The notes under the pieces are model-generated. The model did not search any database. It was given only the letters and a program-made list of their open reading frames with translations, and was not told the origin of the DNA. From assembly GCA_946803715.1 (NCBI GenBank), contig CAMPET010000008.1, positions 355,792 to 374,601 of the forward strand: 18,810 nt of DNA, in the 5' to 3' direction. The position numbers and the translations under genes are program-made. Shown here one piece after another: positions 8,155 through 18,810 of the stretch (positions are counted from its first letter, which is position 1; each line of letters starts with the position of its first letter). This DNA comes from Beroe ovata. Its lineage: Eukaryota; Ctenophora; Nuda; Beroida; Beroidae.

Positions 8155-8619
8155 TCCACAACAAGTGGGATCAAGTGAATTGTGCTTGGCANTCGCGAAT
8201 TGCAGCGGAGAATCAGTCGTCTTAGGAAATAGACCGTCTTGTCGTCTCTTATATGAATACGTGAATAAGGAGGACGCTTTTCAACTTTCCAACTTTTCAA
8301 TATCTTTGTGAAAAGTTTCCGAACGGCAGTATTCAATCGGTTTGCTTGACCAGTACGACAGAAACTATGGGGAATTGGCCATTGGGCCGGTCACCACAAA
8401 ACATACACCAGTGGATTTCATCTCTCATGTGTTATACCTATGAATACGTGCATGTGTACATGCTGGATTAAACCCTGTTCAGTCTCCGTGTACAATTTTC
8501 AGAGAACCGATCATTAGCGTATAATTGTTCAGTATACTCATGATTAGCGAGAGAGAAATTGGCTGCACGCCATGAAACGCTGGCCTGAGGACATGGCCAG
8601 CAGCTCAGAGGAGTCCTGC

Positions 8620-8620
<1 letters not shown>
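8155..8620. other. Non-coding DNA
   Basis: No coding or RNA signal was recognised. A single N at 8192 marks an ambiguity or a closed gap. The stretch ends at the TG microsatellite. Confidence 0.4.
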
Positions 8621-8660
<40 letters not shown>

Positions 8661-8668
8661 TGTGTGTG
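8621..8668. repeat. (TG)n microsatellite
   Basis: An almost uninterrupted TG run with one GTGG break, ending in a G-rich tail. Confidence 0.95.
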
Positions 8669-8715
8669 GGTGGGGGTTGCTTTTTTAACGGGTTAATTCA
8701 TGAACATCTCCGATN

Positions 8716-8734
8716 TGTGTGTGTGTGTGTGTGT
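8716..8734. repeat. Short (TG)n microsatellite
   Basis: A TG run directly after an N at 8715 and followed by TATATAA. The N suggests an assembly break at the repeat edge. Confidence 0.9.
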
Positions 8735-9040
8735 ATATAATTCGTTAATGATGATTGTAATACAAGTCAAGTTAGATGCGTCGTTTATCTTGTCTATACT
8801 TCCGTAATAAGGCAGTTCTTACTGCATGAGCATCATACTGTAAGGATGATCATGCTCAATCCTTGATTTAAACCTTAACAAGAACAATGGATATGTACAT
8901 TGGTGAATGACCACTAAACATGGTACATAGCTTCCTTAAATTTTGCCCGGAACCATCCGTACATTGAGAGTGGACATCATAATGTAAAAGACATTAAATT
9001 AACAAAATTGGATGATATCACGATTGCACTAGCCACTATC
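8735..9040. other. Non-coding DNA with weak hairpin
   Basis: No gene seen. TGAGCAT (8827-8833) and ATGCTCA (8852-8858) form a 7-bp inverted repeat with an 18-nt loop, too short to call an RNA gene. Confidence 0.35.
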
Positions 9041-9042
9041 AA

Positions 9043-9081
9043 TACCTACCTATTATTCCCATCATTACCTATCAGTACCTA
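9043..9081. repeat. TACCTA-rich degenerate repeat
   Basis: Four TACCTA hexamers (9043, 9047, 9066 and 9076) lie within 39 bp in an ATTACCTATCAGTACCTATC context. This is the densest patch of a motif scattered over 9.0-17.7 kb. Confidence 0.6.
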
Positions 9082-9094
9082 TCAATACTGTCTA

Positions 9095-9165
9095 TCCTCA
9101 TTGGAACCAGGATATCCCCTAAAACCAGGATATCTCCTCATTGGAACCAGGATATCCCCTAAAAC
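9095..9165. repeat. 40-bp period tandem duplication
   Basis: The 31-bp block at 9095-9125, starting TCCTCATTGGAACCAGGATA, recurs unchanged at 9135-9165. A partial copy (ACCAGGATATC) sits between them, so a smaller ACCAGGATATC unit occurs three times. Confidence 0.85.
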
Positions 9166-10640
9166 GCAAAACTTTGCCCCATGACAACTGCTATCGTAGT
9201 TGATTAGACTCTCAACGCTTTAGTACCTCTTCCAATTAATGTCCATCCTTTCACATGAACCGTTTTTTGAGGACACCACATATTCTATTCAAGGTAGGTA
9301 TGTACAATTATGATGGGATACAGTGCTACACAGGCAGATACTCAGTGTGAAATTGTGAAATTAAAATACCATTTTTACCTTTATTATGAGGATACTCCAA
9401 GAGAATGAGTGCGGCATCCAAGCCGTGAATAACTCAAGTTAATGACTCCGAATTTACATCTATTCAAATCAACACCAAGCCAATGACCTGCCTGTCTGCT
9501 TTCCCTCTATTAAACCCGTCTAACTTTGCCTCTATACATACCATCAACATCTATAATATAAACCAGAGCATGCTGGTATGGACATCATACACTAACAAGG
9601 CGTGGCCAGCGCTAAATAAGTAAATAAAACAGCTATACCTATTATCACTTATCAGCAATGAAGTATGATATTATGAAGAAGATGAGTACACGGTCTAGGG
9701 TTATCATTAACATCAATTTTTGTCCTGTTTATATTCTCTTGAGTACTATAACATCGGAATTCTTGTCTAATTTTCTAGGAACATAATGATACGACCACTA
9801 TCTGCACAATCATATCCAAGCAGGAGTTTGTAGCGTTCATTCTATGTTTAAAAACAATTAATTTGAAAGTGTTGCACAACGAATATATCCACCACAGAAA
9901 GGACATCCATATTAAGTAATGAAGCACGCTTAATGGGGTATCTAATCGGTTGTGAAATACCTTGCGTAGTATATAGACCTAGTGTCCTATTAGACTTACT
10001 CCACACAGAGAGGTGAAGTTCCATACCAATTTTAGCTTGCTCCAATGAGAGCCAGCAAATATTCTGATTGATGGGTGTGGTCCGGTTCCCATGCAACATT
10101 CGGTTCAGTTGAAGTTTCTCCTTTCATAAGGGGCCAGAGTTATTTTACAGTCATCAGCTTTGATGGTTTATTTAACCACATTCAGCTTATCACATACTTC
10201 ATTATGCATGTTTGCACTGGTGTCATGGCGTTCATGTGTCTGCACTAGGATCTTGCCGTTAATATCAGTATTCAGTACCAATTGGACAGTATAGCCAGGA
10301 TACCTATTACCTATCATAGATGGGGAATGAACCTGCCACTTAGCCTGTCATACCTATGTTCTATCATATCGATAAGAAGTGTTGATAGAGGTATACCGGT
10401 AAATGACAGGTTGGTTGCTCCTACAGCAGCAGCAGGCTGCTAAACTATGTGAAATGTTGAGCAGTCCTAGATGATATTAATTTGGCCCCCGCGCAGCAAA
10501 AAGCCGGCTTCTAGGCGCCTTTCTCGAGCATTTGTAGGTATCATGGCTTGGTTTCTCAGTATGACACAGGCATAAATGGATAATTCAAGCATATTTCCAT
10601 GTCTCCCTCAAAACCTACAATAATATATACGCAGACATGA
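9166..10640. other. Non-coding DNA
   Basis: AT-rich DNA with scattered TACCTA/TAGGTA motifs (9295, 9636, 10301, 10308, 10351 and 10535). A short GC-rich patch with GGCCCCCGCGC and GCCGGC lies near 10480-10530. The open frames seen are short and lack recognisable features. No RNA gene recognised. Confidence 0.45.
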
Positions 10641-10690
10641 TGGTATAGTACATGCACACACATTACACAGGCACACCGGCAACAGACATA

Positions 10691-10798
10691 GACACACACA
10701 CACACACACACACACACANACCCTCATTTTATTTATATTTATATAACTCCCCCCCACACTCTTATACACTCTCTCTCTCTCACTCTCTCAGTCTCTCA

Positions 10799-10831
<33 letters not shown>

Positions 10832-10842
10832 CACACACACAA
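10691..10842. repeat. Compound CA / CT / CA microsatellite
   Basis: A (CA)n run (10691-10718) ends at an N (10719). A T/A-rich stretch follows, then a CCCCCC run and a CT-rich tract (about 10765-10800), then a second (CA)n run (10801-10842). Polymerase slippage and assembly collapse are likely here. Confidence 0.95.
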
Positions 10843-13800
10843 ACTGTGGGGCAGCCACCTGGAACCATGATAAGTGACATGAACAGAACTCAAACAATCA
10901 CGCTCTGTACCATCAATCACATGTTTAATAATTGGGGCACGATAAGTGAGCTGCAGCTAATGCTCTTGTGAATAACACTCGTATTATTTATAACGGTGAA
11001 TAGGGTAGAGAGGGTGGCTCATTTAACTGGTGCACATCTTCAAACTAAGGATCGCAGACAAACGGTTAAATATCAGGTTAAACAACCCGTTAGCTGATCA
11101 TGAATATTCCATTGTAGGTATAAGGTTTCCCAATTTATTGAATTTGGCTTATCACTGAACAAGAAAATTGAAACTAGTGATTATCCAAGTCAATTAGCAT
11201 TAAAATACCAATCCATTCCTTCACAATATATTTCACGTATTCCAAGCTTCATAGCGCGCTTATCCTCTCCCACTTGACTAATCGTTGTTCAAAGATAAAA
11301 GTTAAGCCGAAATCAGGGAAAGCAATAGGTAATACTTCATAACCAATCAACACATTTCATCTGGCTGATAAGATACCCCTCAGTCAGCAATGTTCGGATG
11401 GAGATGGCTCACGAGAGTGTTCTCTGATCAAAATTCACGAGTTATTACTGTACTGACTCTCCTCCAAGCATTCCTTGATAAGCCCAGGGGCTGAGACATA
11501 AGCATCATGCATCAGTAACGGCATCCGAAATCTTGAACAGATGTCAATTATTCCTGAAAAAGGAAGAAAACTGTTAATTCTAAGAATTGAGAAAGTGAGA
11601 AGTACAATTGATATGATATGGTACCTATGGTATTCTTTAATAATGTTTTCTGAGCTTTTTCCTTTAGTACTTTAGTATAACTATAGGTGGATTTCTAAAG
11701 ACATCAAATTTAGGTGAAAACGTAGGCAGCTTACCTTAAAACCATTTCTCCAAGAAACGACAAAACTGCCCTCCTTGAAAGGTTTGACAAGGTTTATTCT
11801 GAATTTTGGTATTCAAGTGCCGGCTTCCCCAGCACTCATCGCGATTCGAGATCTTGTAGGGTCGATAGAGTGCAGAGACCGCTCCATCGACAGATACATG
11901 TTATTCTTTAATAACAGATGACATGTTACCTATTTGGTACAATATAGGTTAACAACCACATGATCAAGATGCCTATAAGGAAATGAAACTATTCGCCATT
12001 CGGTAGCAAAATTTGAAATATGAACCAATACATATGTAGGAATAAAAGAGTGGAAAAATTCTGCACTAGATAGGAATCATCAGAGTCAATGAAACAGCCT
12101 TTTACTTCCATTTGAATATCATTTAAGGTTAGGTCTATTTATCAACAAACGTAATAGCCTAATATTATCATGTCATAGCTGCTGTGAGGCGTTTAATACT
12201 CATAATGAAATGCTATTTCGAATCCCTGATAAGGAAAGTTACCGCAATGTTCAAGGCGCTCAAAAGCATTGATTTGTTGGACTTATTAATTGGAAATTGA
12301 ATGAGAAATTCAGCTGTCTACGACATGCTAGATCCTACACGCATGCTCCATAATCTAAAAGAGTAATTAATTGAATAATGGATACGGCAAATTCTTTTGT
12401 TTTATAGCAGATTGAAATTAGTGTTCAATAAAGCCGAATCATATCAAGGATATGATAATTGCATTATGGGCATATTAACTCTTCCAATACAAGATAGAAA
12501 TTGGAATGCAATCGGTTTTTCAGCTCAAAAATAGGATTGAAAAGTTTATTAATAAGCCCAACAAGGCATTTGCAAAATTCAACATATAGACGGCCGAAGA
12601 GTACGTGTAACGTGTTTAAATTTGAAGATATCCAATAAAAAATTTTAGTAAAAATCTCCAACATATACATAACGTTAATCGCTGATTTTAAACTTATTAA
12701 GAAATAAAAAAATGTTTCTTTAACCGCCTCACACATCTTCATCCCTTCGTTTCACGGAGAGTTAATTGTTCATACAAATTGCCCATCGATGAACAACTGG
12801 AAAACATAATTTTCAAAACACCAACTGAGTGTGCGCTTCGAAAGACTCACAAATTCTAAGTGAGTAACGAGTTGGCAGGCAATTTGAGTCATCATAGGTA
12901 CTTCATAATCCACTACTGGTAAGTGAATGCCTAATCAAAACTCATATGTGCAATCAAACATCATGGAAGTCTTTTGCTATTGCGGCTTTTCAGCGGGAAA
13001 TTTGGCGTCTACTGTTATGGCAGCATGTTAGGTACCTTGTAACTGACTCAATCTATGCCAGGATAAAACCACTGTGGGAATCAAATGTGGTCTCAAGAAG
13101 CAGCAACACCCATAATTTTCAGTAGCTGAACCAATTAATATCAATTAAATTTCGACCTGAGCAGTAACGCTATATGAACTTCAAATGATTTATTCATTGC
13201 CTTCGTTATTGTATTATAGCATTAATAAATATTTCATATTTAGCAACTTAATCTGTCATGTTACAGGTTATTTTTATTAAATCAAAACATTTCACTACAC
13301 TTCATCATTGATTAGCAAGCTTTCTCACTGCTCCTTTGGAGCATCATATCATTATTATTATGTAGAATAATTGATCTATGATAATAATTATTTGAATACT
13401 ATTCGTATATCATAAGCAAAACCCTTTAAATGACCTAACTACGTACAGCTGTAGCTTTTAGCATAAAATGGGGATATCGGTGATAATGATATGATAACAA
13501 ACATTGCAACTGTGAATCGAATAACCAGTAAAGGACAAAGCTGGTTCATTCTTTCATGAAACATGACAATTGACAATGAGAAATGAATCATGTCATTGTC
13601 TAAATTCAATAATAGCTCTTACGTCTCCTCTAACGTGTTAATAAGTCAACGTTGTGAAGAATCATAACTACCAACTGATCATAACTTATTGATCATTTCT
13701 TTAACATTTCAAAACACTCACTTTAGATTACAACCTAACATAAACAACTTATGAGAGCACCCAGCTTCGAAATAAATTGGAGTACCATTCAAACCCAGTT

Positions 13801-14130
13801 GTCTACAAGGTTTCAATTCAATTATTGTTTGAGCCACGCAGAAAAAATTATTTGCAGTATTAAATTTGGAGCACAAACTAATATTTATCATGCTTAATTT
13901 GAAGACAAATTAAGTTGGCCATGCATGTTGTCAACTTAGACGCTGTATCTTCAGTAACAGGGCTAATTTGGATTTGACAACCAAAAGTACTCACTACTCA
14001 TGTATTATTCAAAAGCTTTGCTGACTTCAGACTTCTGAGTCCAATGGGCTCCCTTCCTCAGAACCATGGCTGCCGCTCTTGGGCATAATTACACTGTGGC
14101 CAGCGTGCATTAGACTGCAGGTACCTATTA
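10843..14130. other. Long AT-rich non-coding DNA
   Basis: About 3.3 kb with no supported gene. The longest frame (minus strand 12464-12742, 92 codons) is rich in Phe, Leu, Ile and Lys as expected from AT-rich DNA, and shows no family features. No transposase or reverse-transcriptase motifs, terminal inverted repeats or tRNA-like elements were recognised. TACCTA-type motifs recur at 11115, 11326, 11622, 11927, 12895, 13029 and 14122. Confidence 0.45.
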
Positions 14131-14134
14131 TGTT

Positions 14135-14154
14135 GGTGTTCCATGGTGTTCCAT
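14135..14154. repeat. 10-bp tandem duplication
   Basis: GGTGTTCCAT is repeated twice head to tail. Confidence 0.8.
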
Positions 14155-15686
14155 GAATGCTTATTTATCTTGGCAGTGTTTCTTACTAATAAATTTGATA
14201 CTTGAAAACAGACTTAGCAAGGTCCTCTCAAATTTAACCATATGACTCTAAGAATAATATAATGCTACTAACATGAATCATAGAACTATAGATCTATAAT
14301 CATATTGGATGTTCAACTACATGCTAAAACTATATAAAAGTTAAAATGTGGATCATATCATCATGTTCTGGATAATCATAATAACAGATATTGTACAAAA
14401 TTGTGTACAAAAAGGTTCGATCAACGGCTGTGTGTCAGATTTCATAGTAAAAATATATATCATGGACTAAGACAGCATCAATGTGATTCAAAATTTAACA
14501 CAGCCCATTATTAATTGCAAAAATTCTACCTACCGTGTGTCAAAAGTGTGTCTCAAACATAATATCCGGTGTAACATGACTAAAAAGTGACAAAAGTATA
14601 CTATAAACTTCCAAAAATGTGACATTATATTCTTACAAAATTCACTTGACTAAAATGACAAAAAGAACACATAGATATCATATAATTCATAACTATTATT
14701 TGATCAATATTATAATATAGATGAAAATATAACAGCTAACAAAAGTTTTGGGGTATGAACTAAACTTTGTAGCATGATAAACTATAAAAAACTGTGAGTG
14801 CAACATCAACCTGACATGGCCGGATGTCCGGTATTTCTTTGAAAAAATAATATGAGGAAACTTCATAGCAGAGCACTCAGTAGAATATAATAGGTTTTTG
14901 TAAAAATATCTCTTTGCAATCCATAATCATAGCTTTCATCCCCTATATTACAAAATATGATTATTTGATGATCTTCCGGAGGCAAAATAAAACAGGCTCA
15001 TTTCATTGGAAAATGGCCAAATAAATAACCACGACATCTTTGAAGAGGGGGACAAGTCCTTGTCAGTGAGTTATATTACTTTGGCGCTATGTTTCGCAAG
15101 ATACTCTGTGTCAAAGACCCTCGATATCATGATATCATGAGGAGTATCAATTTAAATCTTCAAGTCTAAACCCCAGCACAATCTATGCTATAAAATCTCT
15201 GTCATAATATTAGCTTATAGCTTAGTGAGTACACTGGCGAGTGGGCATTATCTTCTTATCTTGGAAATAATTCAAAATTTAGAGACGACTAAAATAGACA
15301 ACGTGCTATATGTGTGTATGTTTATTATCCAACGAGAGAGAGAGCTGTCAACGACACGCAGCTTAACCATTATCACACCAAAGAAGAAAATACATTTGGA
15401 TAACCCAACTGCTTACATGCAGCTACGTTAGTGCTTTGCAGGATTATTAGTGCCAGCAAAACTGGGATTTGAGGAAAGACAACATGCTATTTTCTGATGC
15501 TGCTTTCCTCTTCCGAATCTGCCAAGGCGAACGGGATATAAGTAACTATGAATAAGATGCCACACAGAACGCCAGTGTTCTCACAATAAGACAAAATCAT
15601 GAGAAGCTTTTATTAATTTCCTTAGATGTCAACAAACACGACCACAAATAAATCGAGAATCACAGTTTTAAGTTCTTTAACTTTTC
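14155..15686. other. AT-rich non-coding DNA with small repeats
   Basis: No gene supported. Degenerate copies of GACTAAAA(A)GTGACAAAA recur at about 14578-14665. A perfect 14-bp palindrome, GATATCATGATATC, lies at 15123-15136. The 68-codon frame at 15225-15431 has no recognisable features. Confidence 0.4.
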
Positions 15687-15722
15687 AACAGGTACCTAGG
15701 TCCTAGGTACTGTCAACCTGTT
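15687..15722. repeat. Inverted repeat / palindrome
   Basis: GTACCTAGG and CCTAGGTAC flank a single T (15692-15710), a perfect 9-bp-arm palindrome. Outer arms AACAGGT (15687-15693) and ACCTGTT (15716-15722) also pair, partly competing with the inner stem. It may form a cruciform or RNA hairpin; function unknown. Confidence 0.6.
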
Positions 15723-16150
15723 ATCATTGTGATGGTAAGGAGAAAGCTGGATGACTGGATTGTTAATTCATTAAATGCTAAAAACGTGCACACATAACTT
15801 ATGTAACAGTATAACGGTTAACTTCAACTGAGTATGAGTGTTTATAATAACAGTTTTATTTAACGGAAAGCATATCATACACATGTAGCATCTTCACCAG
15901 CTGCAAAATATTCCTGTTTAGACAGGTATGTAAAACCAATATATAATATTCCGTAGCTTGAGTAGCAATTGTTGAAACCAGAAGGTTGCCATTCGCTGTT
16001 TTATCATTAAATAACTGTATTTTCATTATCCCATTAAGATAAGTCTTGAAAGAATGAGTCCTGAACAACAACAATACAACAACAAAACAACACCACGATC
16101 TACCAATCCATTACTAAGTCCCCGAAGCATCACGCCAAAGAGCTCAGCAG
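15723..16150. other. Non-coding DNA upstream of the TATA box
   Basis: AT-rich, with CAACAA runs near 16065-16095. No coding signal with support. Confidence 0.4.
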
Positions 16151-16153
16151 TTC

Positions 16154-16162
16154 TATAAAAGG
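16154..16162 (+). promoter_or_regulatory. TATA box, candidate core promoter
   Basis: TATAAAAGG is a textbook metazoan TATA box. About 30 bp downstream (16182-16190) the sequence TACATCCATCTC could hold a start site. A possible first exon would end at the donor-like CACACG/GTATGG at 16239. An ATG at 16241 in good context opens only an 8-codon frame (MGVAVCQD, then stop). I cannot identify the gene it would serve; a downstream coding exon may lie beyond the window. Confidence 0.4.
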
Positions 16163-16273
16163 AGAGTACAGCGCAGTCTACATCCATCTCGAAATACCAG
16201 ATCGCTAGGTTCGGTCCTACTCACACTCGCACACACGGTATGGGTGTAGCAGTGTGCCAGGACTAGGCCCTAC

Positions 16274-16551
16274 CGCAGGTTGGAGGAAGAGGGTCCCTGA
16301 GAGGGTCCTCCACCTCCTCCCCCACTTCCAGTCCCTCCTAACCAGGACCATTGCTTCGCGGAGACCTGCTGTTGCGGCTGAAAATACGTGGGAATATAAT
16401 AATTCACAGAGTTACAATCTGTTGTTGGTGCAACAGTCAGCTCTTCTCTTCGCCTTGAGAAGGAAGTGTTATCAGCACAGAGTGTCAATGAGTTGTCATG
16501 GNTTGCAGTTTGACTGATTGCAAAACTGTCATCGTCGCACATCTCCCCCAT
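16274..16551 (-). CDS. Possible coding exon of an unidentified gene
   Basis: A minus-strand open frame from an ATG at 16551-16549 with about 92 codons before a donor-like CTGCG/GTAGGG (GT at 16273-16272). The protein begins MGEMCDDDSFAISQTA and has a Gln-rich patch (YFQPQQQVSAKQW) and a Gly/Ser-rich end (GGTGSGGGGGGPSQGPSSS), a composition common in disordered termini of animal regulatory proteins. The region is GC-richer than its flanks. One N at 16502 falls inside, so the frame is not certain. It overlaps the area downstream of a + strand TATA box, so both may not be real. No domain identified. Confidence 0.25.
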
Positions 16552-16850
16552 CCAGCTTCCCACTCGAAATAGTAGCCGCAATAGCAGCTGTCATTGGTAG
16601 AAAACTATCCCAGCTCCACCACCACACAATTATAATTCCTCGCCATGTCGTGTGAAATTCCATTCTACTGCTCTGAAACAGCATGCGTGCCGTACTGCAC
16701 TCGATACTATAGTCCTGCTTGATTCGCAAAAAATGGAAGAAAATATTCCTTCTTCCCTCTCACACTTGTGGTACTTTGCGAATTTATATGTTACTCAAAC
16801 TACTGATTATCATAACAAGGGCGACGACGTGCCTTGCGGTCTACAGACAA
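16552..16850. other. Moderately GC-rich flank
   Basis: Continues the GC-richer patch. It holds overlapping short open frames on both strands (to about 16730) with no recognisable domain. A minus-strand CCAAT lies near 16595-16600. Confidence 0.3.
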
Positions 16851-16855
16851 TGTCT

Positions 16856-16972
16856 GTGAGTGTGTGTGTGCGTGTATGTGTGTGTATGTGTGTGTATGTG
16901 TGCTGGGGTGTCTGCATGTGTTTGTGTCCCTATGTCTGAGTGTGCAATGTGTATGCGTGAGTGTGTAATGGA
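16856..16972. repeat. Degenerate TG-rich microsatellite
   Basis: GTGTGTGTATG-type repeats with interruptions (CGTGTATG, TGCTGGGG, GTCTGCATG), fading into GTGAGTGTG. Frames through it code for repeated Val/Cys or His/Thr and are artefacts. Confidence 0.9.
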
Positions 16973-18718
16973 GGATAGAGTTCATCACGTGTCCAACACT
17001 ATGTGAGTCTAGAATACAGCACAGTGTCACACAGAAGCCCTTAGGTAATGAGACAGTGAGAAATATTCATTCGATGATAGGGGTATTAGCGAACCTCCAG
17101 TATAATATTGGACATGTATAATTTGTCATAGTATTTCTAGTAGATGGTGGAGGGAGTTCAGCTCCCCAATTCACTGGTAGAAAGTGGTACCCACCAAGCA
17201 ATTGGGTAAGGAAGGAGAGAAAGAAAGAACTATCCACCTAGATAGGCATAAATACTTAAATTGTACAGGCAATCCAAGACAAATTTGTAATGACTCATGC
17301 CCTGACAACAGCTTGTCCTCATTACTTGAATATAATTAGGCTGAGAAAATGAATGATAAGAGGAAGGCGTTAAACGTGTGCATGTGTTTAATCATGAACA
17401 TTGGCTAATCCGGCAAGGTTACCAAGGCTTTTGAAACTATTTTTATGGGAAAACTGTGTCCTGGCTAAAAGAAACCAAGGCAAAATAAGTTATGATTAAA
17501 CAAACGGAGGATTTCTATCTGTTTTTGGAATACAGTCCAAGGAGAAGTCATGGGAAACGCAAAAATACACAAAATACTAAAATAGCAAGAGCTTTAGTGC
17601 ATCTCATAGTCATCGAACTCATACCTACCTAGCTATGATAACCAGCCTGAAAATCATTATAAAGAGTAGCACTTTCAGGAGGTCGATATTGGACACCAGA
17701 ATAGAGATTACATTAGAGAGCAGGACAAATTCTGACAGGTTACATGAGACCATTTCTGTATAACTGTTACTCTTTGTACGGAGACAATGGATGTTCTTTT
17801 GTCATGACTGTTACTATGAACGCAGGAAGATGGTTTAATAGCTTCACTGGCTATCCCCAGATCCGCCAGAGTATTTCCTTGATGCACCAACTCATAATGG
17901 AGATGGGCGGAAGCAAAGAACTGGTGTCACTCCATGATACATTGTATTGAGGTATTATACATGAGTGCTGTACACACTACAATTAAAGTGTTGTGGACCG
18001 CCACCCCCTATATCACTAGCTCCAATCGTGATGCCAGCAGTAACATGTCACCAACACACTTCTACTGAAACTTGAGTGAAACCCGATCTTACTCTTATTA
18101 TCATCACAATATGGCACTATGATTATAGCCAATGCACGTCCCAAGTCTCGAAATTTGGCACGACATCGGGAGTTGTACTTTTTAATGACCCAACTACTCC
18201 CCTATCACTGATCCTTGCCAACCCCAAATTAGCGTGGTCAATAGTCATTGTGATTGGAAAGACATTCACTGGCAACACCTATACCTCCACTACAATCTAC
18301 GGTAGTGAGCAGTGACCCAGATAGGGCACAGCCCTTCATGACAACCTAAGACTCGAAAACTACGTAGGCACTTTCAGATAAAGATACATGGAACAGTTTG
18401 ACCATCTCAAGTCTTCGTCTGGCTATGATATAGTCAGTATATTTTGCAAACGTATCCGGTGATTGGTCGTTTTCTCTTCGCTCTAAATTGGCCTACGGTT
18501 TATTTTAACACGGACTTGAATCATTGTGCAACTGCTTGACGACGCACATAGAAAATAATTTGGCAGATGTGGGAATGTACGAGAGACAATAATACCATAG
18601 CCGTTGTTGGTGGAAGGGCGGTATGAATAGTAGCATCACTTTGGGGAAGTAATGTATAAAGTGTGATACCAGTACATTATGCTGACATACATTGTGAGGG
18701 TGACTTGTATACACCCGT
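16973..18718. other. Non-coding or unassigned DNA
   Basis: About 1.7 kb with short open frames only. The + strand frames at 17744-17950 and 18076-18315 have more balanced composition than the rest of this region but show no family motifs. A possible acceptor (AACGCAG) lies at 17819-17825 in the first. Neither is called as a gene. TACCTA motifs recur at 17622 and 17626. Confidence 0.35.
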
Positions 18719-18810
18719 GGAGAAAAGTTGGGAAGAGGAGGGAGTTGGGAAGAGGAAAGAGTTGGGAAGGGGGAGTTGGGAAGAGAAGGGAGTTGGGAAG
18801 AGGAGGGAGT
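18719..18810. repeat. G/A-rich minisatellite, runs off the window
   Basis: About five units of GAGTTGGGAAGAGGAGG-type sequence, 15-20 bp each. The strong purine bias on the + strand could allow triplex or G-rich structures. The array continues beyond the right edge. Confidence 0.9.

Noticed and set aside
7902-8336. 144-codon minus-strand frame
   Set aside because: It spans the inverted and tandem motif cluster and an N, and shows no protein family signal.
10652-10870. Open frame of His-Thr and Ser-Leu repeats
   Set aside because: It arises from the compound CA/CT microsatellite.
12464-12742. 92-codon minus-strand frame rich in Phe, Leu and Ile
   Set aside because: The composition is what AT-rich DNA yields by chance, and no motif or splice context supports it.
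14414-14424. GGTTCGATCAA resembling a tRNA B box
   Set aside because: No matching A box upstream and no cloverleaf stems or acceptor arm could be drawn.
16652-17030. Open frames on both strands through the TG tract
   Set aside because: Val/Cys- and His/Thr-repeat translations come from the microsatellite.

Overview
The window looks like nuclear DNA of an invertebrate animal. It has spliceosomal introns with GT...AG ends, a metazoan-type LRRK (ROCO) protein kinase, many (CA)n/(TG)n microsatellites and long AT-rich non-coding DNA. The compact introns and the LRRK sequence would suit an early-branching animal such as a sponge, but that is a low-confidence guess. Nothing bacterial or viral was recognised.

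Left part, 1-5058. The C-terminal part of an LRRK-family gene runs on the + strand. I infer three exons: 65-181, 2011-2283 and 2402-5058. All junctions are phase 1 and the frames fit together. The first two exons encode a Ser/Thr-rich linker. The last exon encodes the end of COR-B with a CxxC...CxxH cysteine/histidine knuckle, a complete kinase domain (GGGAFG, VAVK, YRD, DYG, APE) and a WD40-like C-terminal domain. The ROC GTPase, the LRRs and any ankyrin repeats must lie upstream, outside the window. Inside the 1.8 kb intron between the first two exons sits a complete intronless gene on the opposite strand (351-1478). It encodes a 375-residue single-pass membrane protein with two histidine clusters and no family that I recognise.

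Right part, 5059-18810. About 13.7 kb holds no gene I can identify. It contains a candidate 3' UTR, a CpG-rich inverted-repeat patch (5581-5740), a 15-16 bp minisatellite (6876-7131), a cluster of GGGCA...ACCC motifs with a 14-bp-arm hairpin (7841-8154), several microsatellites, a 40-bp tandem duplication (9095-9165) and many scattered TACCTA/TAGGTA motifs (9.0-17.7 kb). A GC-richer patch (16.15-16.73 kb) has a clear TATA box on the + strand and a possible coding exon on the - strand. A G/A-rich minisatellite runs off the right end. Single N bases at 7015, 8192, 8715, 10719 and 16502 mark assembly ambiguity, mostly beside repeats.

The most interesting part is the LRRK locus: a nested antisense gene in a kinase-gene intron, frame-preserving linker exons, and a kinase that combines LRRK1-like and LRRK2-like signatures.
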